Below the pieces are notes generated by a model. That model was given only the letters and a program-made list of their open reading frames with translations, made no database searches and was not told the DNA's origin. The translations under genes and the position numbers were made by a program. A DNA stretch of 64,000 nucleotides, from NCBI RefSeq assembly GCF_947242115.1, contig NC_074715.1, positions 29,823,327 to 29,887,326 on the forward strand, read 5' to 3'. Below, piece by piece: positions 46,205 through 57,919 of the stretch (its first letter is position 1; every line of letters begins with the position of its first letter). Source of the DNA: Biomphalaria glabrata. Lineage: Eukaryota > Mollusca > Gastropoda > Planorbidae.

Positions 46205-46560
46205 AAAAAACTAAGATTAGATAGATAAGATAATTTTTATTGATCCAGTCAAATGGCAATACAGTTCGACTACAATTGACCTCAGCGTAACTACTGTACA
46301 ATAACAATATAGATGCAAATACGAAAAACATTCACACACGAAACACATACACACTCATAACCAGCGTTTCATAAATAGACTTCTATGTACTTCTCGATGA
46401 CGACAGATGATCTTGTAACACTCTGACCGAAAGTGGAATGATGGAGTTTTTGAATCTTTCTGTTTTAGTCCTAATGGAAAGAAGACGACCACTTCGTTCA
46501 GATCTGATTTAACAGTGGTTTAATGGGTGCAGCTCTTCAAAAGATGGTAGCTGTGTTCGA
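46205..46560 (-). mobile_element. LINE 3' end with short C-terminal ORF remnant
   Basis: On the minus strand the end of an ORF reads SGRLLSIRTKTERFKNSIIP followed by LSVRVLQDHL and a stop near 46380; then a 3' UTR ending in a GGATCAATAAAAATTATCTT tail at about 46215. RF..S..P.A.R..N-like ends are typical of L2/CR1-type LINE ORF2. Only the tail of the element is present. Confidence 0.65.
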
Positions 46561-47329
46561 GTGATAAACGATGTTTTTTTAAATTTGTCTATTTAGTCTA
46601 AGTCTTTGTGCCAGTGAACTATTCTCTCTTTCGCGCTTCTCGTGTTTCCAGTCTCCACAAATACATTAAGCTACTATGCAGTTTCATTAGGAACATCTTC
46701 GTTTATACCATATGTTGTAACTGCAGCTTCTCAACTTGCACACTGAGTGGCCGTCAAACAGTTGTTGTGGTTGCCATCGAAAAAAGGTGTTTGCCGATCT
46801 GTGTTTGAAAACGTCTTTATAGGTTGAATTATTGTATTCATACTCTGTTAATATTTTGTTCACTCCACAGTGAAGATATTGTGCGCACAATATGCATATT
46901 AGTTTACATTTCTGAACTTAAACTAGTTCTAGATCATTTCAGTAATACTTATGTCATATATTTAGGCATAAACTAGTTTAGTATCTAATCTATGGTAGAT
47001 GTGTCTAACAGACAGGCATAAAGGGTTAGTAAGCATACAGTAGCGAAAGATATACGTTTTCTTGTGGATTAATGACAACAAACTACACATTAAAGCAAAC
47101 AGTGTCTCTCCTTCTTTGCCCAATATACACATATTTGCACAACAGATAGTTACATTAGTATTTTATCAGTGTTTGAAACTTTTTATTTCCATTAGAACCC
47201 GCTCCAGATCTCTGGGAAGCATCCAACTATTTGAAAGATGCCACATCAAACTCTACACACAAATATAATGCTGTGGATTTATTTATCTATCCAACGTAAT
47301 TGTTCAGGTATGGTCAATGTCAATGTTTT

Positions 47330-47535
47330 TCTGCTTAGGTTTGTTCAATGACTTCTATTTAGTTGTGTTCAGTGACTTGTAATTAGGCGTGTTTAATGTT
47401 CTCTGTTAAGGTATGTTCAATGTCCTCTGTTAAGGTATGTTCAATGTCCTCTGTTAAGATATGTTCAATGTCCTTTGTTAAGATATGTTCAATGTCCTCT
47501 GTTAAGGTATGTTGAGTGTCTTCTGTTAGGGTATA
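47330..47535 (+). repeat. 24-bp tandem repeat, about 8 units
   Basis: Unit is GGTATGTTCAATGTCCTCTG plus TTAA, with variants at both ends of the array. Confidence 0.85.
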
Positions 47536-47769
47536 TTCAAGTTATGTACGTATGTAGGTACACTCGGCATTTTTTATCTAAATATCTTATACGAATCATC
47601 TACGATTTGAAGCGCAATCACATGCTTGGCTGATCAGAAAAAATAACTTCCATTTGAAATCTACAGTTTCATAGTGCAGGGGATGTATTCTATTTCAACC
47701 AACAGTTTACGAGACTCAGTAAATTGTCAGCGAAAAATTCTTTTCATTGGATAATCTTGAGGCTTAATT

Positions 47770-48030
47770 CTTCTTCATCATTATTATGAATTTAATTTTC
47801 ATTCTCTGGCACTGCCAGGGACAAGCCTCGTTAAAGGGAAACAAAATTAACAGTAGGCTCCTCTACAGTGTCCACTGAGAAAGAGTAGGTAACAGGTAAT
47901 GAAGATCTTCTTAGGAAGGATTTGGGCTTGGAATGTGTCTGCGCGGTCAGCTGTCACTATTCCCTGTTCATACTAAGGATGTATTGTTATTTTAGACAAC
48001 TCCCATAGTCCCTTCATCTCTAAACTTAGG
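47770..48030 (+). repeat. Interspersed repeat family V, copy 1
   Basis: Shares CATTCTCTGGCACTGC, GAAACAAAATTA, AGGTAA and a TTTCTGCG-like block in the same order with 48105-48545. Confidence 0.5.
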
Positions 48031-48104
48031 CTTTCACATTGTCTTCGTTTCAATTTTCCTTATAGTGTGGGAAAGTGGTACGGCGATTTTTTTTTGTCAA
48101 TTAA

Positions 48105-48545
48105 CATCATTATTATTATTATTATTATTATTGAAAACATGAACTTGTAGTCATTCTCTGGCACTGCGAGGATCCAAATTCGTTCAGGAAAACAAAATTA
48201 GTTTTAGTTGCGATATTAGTGGCTGCCTGGTCGTGCGGTTTGCACGCTAGACTGTCGTTCAGATTTATCGATGGTCCCTGGTTCAAACCCTGCCCATCCC
48301 CCGTCGTCCTGCGGGAAGTTTGGACTAGGAAGTAATTATCTTCAACTCTGAAGGAACAACCGAAACATCTAAAACATTTTAGTGTCCATAAAGTAATTTT
48401 TTTTATTAGCAGCAGTTGCATAATTAGGTAAGAAGAATATTCTTAGGAATGTTCAGAACCTCGAAGATTTCTGCGTGGATTATTGTCACCCTTCCTCCGT
48501 CCACAGCACAATGTATGATTTTAGCTAATTTCCAAAGATTGTTTA
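48105..48545 (+). repeat. Interspersed repeat family V, copy 2, with SINE inserted
   Basis: Begins after an ATT microsatellite (48105-48132), then GTCATTCTCTGGCACTGCGA and AAACAAAATTAG; the match to copy 1 resumes beyond the SINE B at 48213-48383. Confidence 0.5.
48213..48383 (+). repeat. tRNA-derived SINE, family B, copy 4 (full length)
   Basis: GGCTGCCTGGTCGTGCGGTT head, GGTTCAAACCCTGCCC B-box, CTTCAACTCTGAAGGAACAA and an AAAACATTTTA end. It lies upstream of the first recognised exon of the membrane-protein gene. Confidence 0.9.
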
Positions 48546-48612
48546 TGTTTGAGCTGAAAAGCCCGAACTGGGTGGCCTCTTAAGTTTTTGTAATCATTGC
48601 TTAATGCTCCAG

Positions 48613-51600
48613 CTTTAGGTACTCCCAATGATGATCTCATTATTCAGGGAAACCAGCTGAACATCACCAACTGCATCGCGTATTTCAGTGCCAACACAAG
48701 TTATTCCTTGACTTTCTGCACTTACAAGCTGAGCGAGTCAAGGATAGACATCGTGCCACAAAAAGATGAAGAGTCTCAGACGAAAAGTTCTAGCTTATGC
48801 CTAGCTGCACGTCTGTACCTCAGAAGTGGAAGCAATGTCTTACAATTCCGCTATGAAGGCAGCTGCGACCAGAGTCAGAGTCACAATTGCAACCAATCGT
48901 CTGGCGGTGAGTGATTACTTGGGATCTGTGTTATTGTTTTACACAAGCATTTCTTTTTGTTTCCCCATGTTGACGTACATTCGGCTGCAACGTTTTATTT
49001 CTTTCAAGTTTCTCATGTCAATAATGTCAGAGATTGTTAGTGTGTCCAGCACAACGATCGATTGACTGGTGACACAAATAATGTAACACGAATCTCTAGA
49101 AAAGAGAAAGAGGAACTCTTTCTTATTCTCTGACTAAATGTCTAGTATTAAGTGACCACCAACAGTGACACAACAAAAGCCTATCTTGTAGAATTCTACA
49201 AGAGTTTATTTAAAAAAGCTGAAATGCGAAAACCTTTTTAAGGAAAGTATTGTTGCAAGCATCAGACCTTCTTCCCTCTTCTTCCCATCTCCCCCAACAA
49301 AAAGTATTTATTTTGTATCCTTTACATTGAAAAACTTTGAGTTAGTCTTAGTGGTTCCCGACAAGCATCCCCTGTTTTTTTACCATATTTAAAGACTATT
49401 TTAAGAGTTATTAATACATGTTTTTTTCTTAAATCACCAGAAGTGGAATGTACCAACTGTTCAGACAAACAGCAATGTAAGTACACTAGCAATAATAGAC
49501 TTGTGCCATCTATTACCTTGGGGAAGGGGGGGGGGTGAAAGGGGAAGTAAATCGAGACGAAATCTGCTGAGCTCCCAGTTTTTAATCAAACTTCTCATCT
49601 TCTTCATTTCATCTGTCTAAATTCTTAAAAACAAAATTCCAGTGTAACATGATTTAGAACAAAAAAAAAAAAAAGTCTAATGGCATCTAAACCATCCAGT
49701 AGTTTGTTAAGCTGTACAACTAATGTACCAAAATGATAAATTTAAAGGAAGTTTTCAATGTGGTTTTGGGTTGGCCAATGTTCAGTCCTCCACCGAGACT
49801 CCAAGGCGTTGTTATTGTTTGAAAATGAGTATTTCCTTTATTTGTATTAGTGATTGGAAATCATTTAAACACTTCGACAGATTGTTAGGGCAATAACTGG
49901 TCTTGAGAATACGGAGACACCAGAAAACAACATTTCTTATTCTCGCAGACAAGTATTCTTTTTTAAATACTAGGAACTCTAATTTTAAATTTTAAAAAAT
50001 ATTTGATTGGATATGTATTGTTTTAAATACTAGGAACTCTAATTTCAAAAGTTTTTGTTTTATACTTTATTCTCGTAGACATGTACTCCTTTTAAATACT
50101 AGAAACTCTAACTGTAAAAGTTTTTACAATTTTTTTGTGGTGTAAAGAATTGAAACACGGACATGTATTCCTTTTATACGTAGACATGTATTCCTTTTAA
50201 ATACTAGAAATTCTAATTGTAAATGTTTTTTTTTATAGTTTATTATCATGGGCATATATTCCTTTTAAATACTAGGAACTCTAATTGTAAAAGTTTTTTT
50301 TATTTTTTTTTAAAGTTTATTATTATGGACATATATTCACTTTAAATACTAGGAACTATAATTTTACAACAGTTTTTCTTCTATACGTTTTGGACGTTCC
50401 TTGGGAACTGAACATTATTTCGTCCAAGCCCAGAGCTCCTGCAGAACAGCAAGGCAACAGCTAGGGTTCAAACTCAACCATCGTGACGATAGTTCGGAGA
50501 GCATACCACACCAGGCAGATGTTTAACACTAGACGTTATTCTATGTAAAGAAAAACAATTTTTGCAAGACAATTTTTATCCTATCTGAATTTTGTCTGTT
50601 TTCATTATGTGGAATTTAGAATATAAAGGTGTTTAGTGAAAAGTAATAGGCATACCTGTATCATAATGTTCAATATCAACATGTACATGTTAGTAACCAT
50701 CTGTTTTCACTATAAAACAAGCAGATCAATCTGCCTCGACTGTGTATGCTCAATGCTAGTTCGGATAAGAGAAAGAAAGAGACTTGACTTATTGATAGAA
50801 ACAAATGGACAATGTGGTTTGCCGACCAAATAGCAGAAATGTGTTGTCATGTCTAGCTAACGAATGTACCAGTTCATATTTACACAAATTGCTACTAACT
50901 GCACTGTGTTTTATTGTTCTCTTAAAGCTATCGTCACGACCAAAACTCACCAGCTTGACTCTTACAGTTTTGTCAAGCTTCATGTTAAGTACCTCAACGC
51001 CACCTTGTGTCCAGTCTGTGATCCGCCTACAAGAGCACGTAGTAGGAATAGTATAATGTGTTCAGTGGGACATTATATTTGTAGGCATTAAAGATACACA
51101 TCTATCTATAGTTTGTATGCATTTAAGTACCACGCTGTATGTATACATAAATAAATAAGAATTCATATCTGTCTACCAATTTTATTTTATTATCACTAAT
51201 TAAAGCAAGTCTTGAATGGATCTTTTCTTTTACTAGAAGCTAAATGTTTATTCTACCCAGCTATATTTGTGTGTGTTTTTAGCTTGTACGAAACTTTTAT
51301 TTGGGTAATGAAGCCAGGTCCATGGAACTTTTATTTAGGTAATGAAGCCAGGAAAGTTTTTAAAAGGTTTCCCTCCACTTCATCCCTATACTTCTATCTC
51401 TTTCCAATTACTAAATGCTACCATGTGTATTTGGTTCAATTGATGGCAAAAAATGTTATCTTATAAAATAAGTATCCACAAGTGTGTATCATGTATCTCG
51501 TGTAAGGTTAATCAAAGTTTAGATTAATCGCGATGTTAATTTAAAACACGTCTGACACTATATGTGACATCCATTGTAAGCTAATGTGAATAATTTAAAA

Positions 51601-54332
51601 TTTTTTTTTTGTTAAGTATCATTTTCTACAAACGATTTTCAACGACAACATATGACTTGATAGTATGCGAAACATTTCTATTCTAACAACCACTTTCTCA
51701 CTCATTCTCATTTTGTGAAGGTATTATAAGAAGAACTCCAAGAATTAAACAGATATTAATGTCCAAGACATACCTTAGGACAAATATCGCCATCTATTCC
51801 AGTAAATATACCTAAATCTAGAAGTTTTAATGGCAGATGATTTAAGAATATCTATTTTTGTAGCCAATGATTAACGACATTACCCACATTACTCTCTCCC
51901 CTGTTTGAGAGAACCTTTTTTTTTCGATCTCACAAAAAGCAGCTTTAAAAACACTTCATACATTATTCTTAAGTTTTTATCTGAAGTCTGTCAAATCGTA
52001 TATCACTTTTGGAACTGAATGGAAACGTTCTCTGTAATATCTTTGAACTATTTTTCTGATTATTAGCTGAAAATATTTTAGTTTCAATCTGATTGGTATT
52101 TATACTTGTTATTTATATATTTGTTTCCACTCAACAGAATGGCTTACGGTGGATATACTGGTATTTCTGTCGCTATTTTTCATGTGTATTATACTTGGTT
52201 ATACATGTAAGTTCATGTAACGAGGGCATTGTTAAAATGTTCAGACATAAAAAAATAGACACATTTTACAGTAGAGTTTTTAAAGTGCACAACTGTTTGA
52301 CATTTGTAATGAATGTCACGTCTGCTGATTTGTATTTTCAGATAAACAAGGCTGGTTTTGCTTTAAAAAAGGTAATTAGACGTAGGTTGTGAACACAAAG
52401 TATGAGTGGAGTGTACTGTTATGTTTTCTTTGGCTTGACCTAATTCTTTTGACTCCAAGGGTCGCAACTTCGCCATGGGACTCAGTTCTGGGCCATTTTA
52501 CTCAGTTCTGGGCCATTCTACTCAGTTCTGGGCCATTCTACTCAGTTCGATCCGTCTCGCCATCTTCGATACCTGTCCTACTGATCTCCTCCATGTTGTG
52601 ATCTCCGTGACTTCTGCTGTTGTGCGATGACTGTGGCTCATGCCTCACCATAGAGCCAATCCTCCTTGATTGGCCCAGATAACAGGGTATTAGAGGGAAA
52701 TATTTTTAGAACCAACGGCCTCAAAACACTTTTTGATTGCGTTGATTCAAGGAAAATACTGGGCTTTATCCGGGAGGATAACTACTAAAATTTAAGTTGA
52801 GATCGGGCAAAGTACTTAGAAATATATACAATTTCATAAACATATTTTATTACCTTATTAAAATTTGTGCTATCAAAGTTGTGAGTGGACCTTTTTTTTT
52901 AATACCCCAGTTGTGTAACTCTATATAGTAACCCTTGAGGGATTATTAACCCAACATGGCCTAAATTGTGCCGATGTGCCCAAAATCAAATCCAATCTTT
53001 TGCGATAATTTCTGCTGTTTTTCGTATTATATTTCCACGTCTTATTGGCGTCCTTTGTCTTAAGAGAAAGTGATTAAGAAGTGAAGCATACAGTGAATAG
53101 AATGAGTTCTATCTGTCAGTAGATTCTAGATTCTATGTGATTGCGGAATTAAATCAATCTACGGGATGATAGAACCGAACTGAGTATGGACAATTTATGT
53201 TTATAAACTTTGTACAACCCTTCAAATCCTCATAGCAATCTCCAATAATAGAAGAATAAAATTTAATATACCTCAGTCTGTACTGTGTTTTAAATCCTTC
53301 CCAGAGTGAGCCCAATCTATATATTTGTAAAATCATAGCTATAAAACATTATTAGATGTAGATCTATATATCTTTACTGAGCGCATTAAAAAGCTATTCA
53401 GATTATGGCCATAACATAAAAAAAAATCATAGTTTTATGTATTGTAAATATTTAAAAAAATAATATAACTAAATGTAATTTACAGAAGCATTAGCCGTCG
53501 AGTCCTACAGTTCAGCGTCAATGACTTTAGCAAGTAAGTTTTATCGATCTTAAAGTAGTTGCTCTCATCCTAAACCTATCAAATTTTAAATTTAAACAGA
53601 AAATAAATAAATAAATATCTTGAGTTAAGGCTAAAAAGAAATGGTATACAGTCAAGGTTTTACATTACCTTGTGGTGTAGATCTATGATTTTCTTATATA
53701 AAAATGGCATCTTTTTCAGCGCCCCATTATGTAGCGTATATCGTGAAGCTATTTTGGTGAATCTAGAATTTTATCTAAGTCTCACAAGTTAACTTTTTTT
53801 TTTGAAAGACACACCAATGCAGCTGTAGAGACAAGTGTAAGAGATATTATCTGAGTTAAAGGCTGATCGAAAATTATTTTGATCAAAGAGATAGTCTCTA
53901 TAGTCTGTAGTGTCTTGCAGACTAGACATCTCTAAATAGTTTGATCAAAGAGGTCATCTGTAGAGTAGACTAGACATCTCTAAATAGTTTGATCAAAGAG
54001 GTCATCTGTAGAGTAGACTAGACATCTCTAAATAGTTTGATCATAGAGGTCATCTGTAGAGTACACATATCTAAATAGTTTAATGAAAGAGATAGTCCAC
54101 CTGTAGTCTAGACATCTTAAATAGTTTGATCAAAGAAACTTGAAAGTACTTTTTGGTTTGTGAACTATAACAGATTTTGCTACAATTCATCATTATTTAT
54201 ATTTAGTGTACTTGTCACAGACTTTTGAACTGCGTTTTATTATTTGCAGCGACAGCCACTACAGCGACGTCATCCTACCAAACTAGCGCTGATTCAGCCA
54301 ACACATCGCATTCTACAAGTGAGACTTCCTAA
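48613..54332 (+). CDS. C-terminal part of a single-pass membrane protein, unrecognised
   Basis: Seven exons join in frame: 48613-48906, 49441-49476, 50928-51038, 52138-52206, 52342-52371, 53486-53533, 54250-54332. Every junction is phase 1 with GT..AG, as usual in extracellular modular proteins. Product order: a Cys-containing module (NQLNITNCIAYFS, YSLTFCTY, LCLAARLYLRSG, FRYEGSC, HNCNQSSG) with several NxS/T sites, EVECTNCSDKQQ, then a beta-rich stretch SYSFVKLHVKYLNATLCPVC, the membrane helix WLTVDILVFLSLFFMCIILG, a short basic segment KQGWFCFKKG, and a Ser/Thr/Ala-rich cytoplasmic tail ending SETS. This is probably the membrane-proximal Ig-like or similar domain of a type I receptor or adhesion protein. 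The 5' exons and signal peptide were not found; 46627-46795 is a weak candidate. Function not assignable. Confidence 0.7.
49930..50350 (+). repeat. Diverged tandem repeat of about 60-70 bp in intron
   Basis: The block TTTTAAATACTAGGAACTCT followed by AATTGTAAAAGTTTTT recurs about six times with variable spacers containing GACATGTATTCC. It lies between exons 2 and 3 of the recognised membrane-protein part. Confidence 0.75.
50386..50522 (-). repeat. Old tRNA-derived SINE, family B, copy 5
   Basis: Degraded minus-strand copy: CAGGCAG-like head, AGGGTTCAAACTCAACC around the B-box in plus reading, and GGACGTTCCTTGGGAACTGA at the tail. Confidence 0.55.
52480..52560 (+). repeat. 20-bp tandem repeat, about 4 units
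   Basis: Unit TTCTGGGCCATTCTACTCAG repeats almost exactly, in an intron of the membrane-protein gene. Confidence 0.9.
53890..54130 (+). repeat. About 60-bp tandem repeat, 4-5 units
   Basis: Units share GTTTGATCAAAGAGGTCATC, TGTAGAGTAGACTAGACATC and TCTAAATA. Located just upstream of the last exon of the membrane-protein gene. Confidence 0.85.
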
Positions 54333-54402
54333 ACACACAGCCAGCCCCCACCCCCCACTTTGTTGTCATGGTCTACCATAGCTGTGAGGATTGTTATTTG
54401 AA

Positions 54403-54408
54403 AATAAA
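54403..54408 (+). terminator. Poly-A signal AATAAA after membrane-protein gene
   Basis: AATAAA lies about 70 bases after the stop at 54332. A second candidate lies near 54993. Confidence 0.5.
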
Positions 54409-55188
54409 GCCATTTAAAATTTCATTGCTACATTCCCATGTGCACATGCAGTAGGCTCTATGTCGATTCTAAAGAATAAAATGGCATTTACTTAAAACCT
54501 TTTAATACATTCAACCAAGAAAGTTTGAGTCTCTTTTTCATTATTTGCTAACTTTATCCTGTCCACTTATGAAACATAGAATGATGATATGCCATTTCCT
54601 CCGAGCAGCAATAGTCTCAAATGACTGCCAGTGTGAAAGAGGCCGTTGCCCCTTACCACTCATGCGCTAAATGCAGCACTGTAATATGTACAGAGTGAGT
54701 AGTTGCCAGTTAGGATTTACATCTAAATTCAACGTAGACTGAAGTATTCCCTCCTCCCTTTTTTGTGACCCAGTTTAAGAACAGGCCCACGAGATAACAC
54801 GTTTGAAGCTACCAGTGGGCCTTATATGAATAGTTTTGTGACACCTGTAGAAGTAATGGCTAGGTATAGGTTCTACTACACATGATGTACTTTCTTTGAA
54901 TTAGACAATAACCCATTTCAGTGAGCATGGAGAGAGAGAGTCCAATGGGATATTTGTTGACTGTACTCTTATATCGATGTGTAATCATTGAAAATAAATG
55001 TATTTATATAAACTATTTACTTTTGTCTGGTTGTTTATTTTTTTCAGTGATGATTCTTTGGAAATAAAACAAGAAGAAAAAGAAGCTATTTATTAATAGA
55101 ATTGTTCATAAGATAAAGTTAGGACGGAAAAATAGCATTTTAAAAATAATGTAATAAAGTAGTTTCCATTTTTAGACCTTGTTATCTA

Positions 55189-55371
55189 TTAGGCAGATGA
55201 TGTAAGGTCATCTGTTTATTTTGCCAACGGTTAAACGAGGGTGTCATGTGGCCAGCACAACGACCAACCGCCTTTACATTTGCCCAACAATTCCAGTCAT
55301 CATAAGGATTTGAACCCGGGATCACCGGTTCAGAAGCCAGGCGCTTTACAGCTCAGTCCCCGAGCCTCCAA
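55189..55371 (-). repeat. tRNA-derived SINE, family A, copy 3
   Basis: GGTTAAACGAGGGTGTCATG and CACAACGACCAACCGCCTTT match copy 1 inverted; the B-box side reads GGATTTGAACCCGGGATC. Shorter than copy 1 by an internal deletion. Confidence 0.85.
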
Positions 55372-55539
55372 AATAATGTAATAATTCTAGTTAAAACAAT
55401 CACCGCCTTATAAAAATTTACATGCTTGGCTAAAGAGATAAGACAGTAGCGATTGCGTTCACATGAAGAATAGAATAGCTGGGCAAATGGTTGGAATAAA
55501 AACATTAAAGGAAATATGAATTAAAAATGTCTACAAACA

Positions 55540-55890
55540 GAGAATGACATAGCAACACTAAGCGGACAGTAATGACATAGCAACACTAAGCGGACAGTAA
55601 GAATGACATAGCAACACTAAGCGGACAGTAAGAATGACATAGCAACACTAAGCGGACAGTAATGACATAGCAACACTAAGCGGACAGTAATGACATAGCA
55701 ACACTAAGCGGACAGTAATGACATAGCAACACTAAGCGGACAGTAATGACATAGCAACACTAAGCGGACAGTAATGACATAGCAACACTAAGCGGACAGT
55801 AATGACATAGCAACACTAAGCGGACAGTAAGAATGACATAGCAACACTAAGCGGACAGTAAGAATGACATAGCAACACTAAGCGGACAGT
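55540..55890 (+). repeat. 28/31-bp minisatellite, about 12 units
   Basis: Unit GACATAGCAACACTAAGCGG plus ACAGTAAT (28 bp) or ACAGTAAGAAT (31 bp). Units are virtually identical, and the two lengths are interspersed. Confidence 0.95.
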
Positions 55891-55899
55891 AAGCTTGCA

Positions 55900-57070
55900 A
55901 TGAGTGCAAGTCACTGACCAAAGAATGAAACACAAAATTGTTTAAAACAACCAGAAGATAAAGTGACACACAGTGGGCATATTACTTCAAATCCACAAGC
56001 CTTTACAAGGAAAACACTTTAAAAACAACTACGCTTTGAAATTATATTGTCTTTCTGAAAGTGTGCACGGATGGTCAGAACACAGTTCCAGTTTATATAG
56101 AGTAACTTCAGTTAATATGTCATCAGTCGTAAGTTTGGTATTTTTCTTTTTAGATATATCATAGAGTCTAGTTGTAGATATGAAAACAAATTGGCCTTGT
56201 ATTATGTTTTTGCCTAATTTGTATGATGCAGGTCTTGATTTGATGAATCTGGTTTGGTTAGCTCTAGGGGTTTTTAATTGTATTACTATCCTGCTCCAAA
56301 TAAGATAATGTAAACACACACACAGGACATCACAATAATTTGAGAAAAAGGTTGATATATCAATAGGGATACCTTAACAAAATAAGGAAAGTTGGGAGCC
56401 AAACCTACATGAGCTATACAACCTGTGTACTGTGTACAAATGTAAACAACTAAACACAGGAACCTTTTCTAAAGTACTTGTATTAATAAAAAAAAAATTG
56501 ATTAAAACTAATAAGTCTGAAGTAATTCACACTCAAATATTATCAAAGTGTTTGGAACTTGTTTCTCCACTGCACTGATGTTGTTGTTATTTTGTTTTTT
56601 TGTTTATGAATCTTGCATACATCGAATACTTTTTTCATCTCCCTCGGGCACTAAGTGTTTCAATGTCAAAGTAATCTCGAAGAAACAGTTTTGGTCAATA
56701 AATATCAATTAGGATAAACACAAACTGAAATGAGAAACAATAAAATCTTAAAAAATACTTTAAAAAAAAACACCACAATGTGTAACTGTATTAATTAGTT
56801 TGGTCAGTCATTTAATTAAATGACTAAGTCAATGCTATATCGATGGTGTCTTGTTCCATGACTGGTGTTGTCGTGTTCCACCATTGGTGTTATCGTTTTC
56901 CTATAATGATGTCACTTCTACTGGAATTCAGTTTTATCTTCAGCACATGTTTAAAAACAGGGTCTACGGAATCAGAAACTGAGCTGGCTCCCAATGAGGA
57001 TGAATCTAGAAAAACAAAAACACAACTTTACTACCCAATTATAAATTTTAAAGAAATATTTAAAAAAAAA
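55900..57070. other. Intergenic, no gene established
   Basis: AT-rich with several short open frames (55973-56164, 56029-56319, 56843-57094). The last has TESETELAPNEDES after a possible acceptor at 56941, but no donor, partner exon or motif supports it. Confidence 0.4.
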
Positions 57071-57079
57071 ATTCACTTC

Positions 57080-57165
57080 AGTGTTCTCGGTTGATAGTGA
57101 AGTGTTCTCGGTTGATAGTGAAGTGTTCTCGGTTGATAGTGAAGTGTTCTCGGTTGATAGTGAAG
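57080..57165 (+). repeat. 21-bp tandem repeat, 4-5 units
   Basis: Unit GTGTTCTCGGTTGATAGTGA plus A, nearly exact. It gives the repeated end of a spurious 148-codon minus-strand frame. Confidence 0.9.
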
Positions 57166-57915
57166 TGTCTCTGAATTTTTAACGTGTGTTGCTCCCTCTT
57201 CCAAACCAAAAAAAAAAAATGTGTGTTTTCACCCTTGGAAATGCCCCAAAGCGTTTTCTTTAACAATGAGCTAAAGAAATCATTCTCCTGGCATGTGTCC
57301 AATGCACTAGTTTTCCTTATATAAAAAAAGGAGTGCAGTAAAAATGACATTAACAAGAGGTGAGCCGAGCTGCTATTGAGGTGGTACAGACATTCCAGGT
57401 AGCAGAGTTTGTACGTTTGAATTTGACTTAATCGTCCTACGATCATCGTTGTTTTCATCAAAACATCTTGTAATGGGCCTGTTTTGTTCACGCTAAGGAC
57501 GTCAAAAGAACGATGTAACGTCACTCGAGAGATTATTTGAACGTTCTGACGTCAAGAAGACGCTAATCTCCGGACTCCTATGACGACAATGTATTGAAAT
57601 GTCTTCAAAAGAACGTTAGGAGTCCATCTTGCTGCACATGATCCTCGCTTACAAATGTTCTCCATGGGAGAGGCATCACGTCATGGAATGATTTCTTTTT
57701 CAATCAGTCTTAATAATGTCACTGGATTAATACTCAATTATCGATTTATCGACCTTGAACTTCTCTTGCTATGTTGAAAATCCTCTAACAACATTATTCA
57801 ACCCTTAAAACGAATCAACAGCAAAAGCCATTACCATAGAAGTAGTCTAAAGATACATTGAAAAAAGGAAATATAGAGGAGATAATTATCGTCTTTTTAA
57901 AGACACATATGGCTC
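57166..57915. other. Intergenic, nothing recognised
   Basis: Unique-looking sequence with several ACGTC words around 57480-57560; no supported gene. Confidence 0.4.
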
Positions 57916-57919
57916 ATCT

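Noticed and set aside
46627-46795. Possible upstream exon of the membrane-protein gene (CNCSFSTCTLSGRQTVVVV)
   Set aside because: The Cys and beta-strand pattern is tempting, but the acceptor choices leave a stop or the wrong phase; kept only as a hint.
56931-57020. Acidic stretch TESETELAPNEDES as an alternative tail exon of the membrane-protein gene
   Set aside because: The acceptor at 56941 gives phase 2, not the phase 1 of that gene, and no stop or donor fits.
57078-57524. 148-codon minus-strand frame
   Set aside because: Its end is the 21-bp tandem repeat; no domain, no splice context and no good start.
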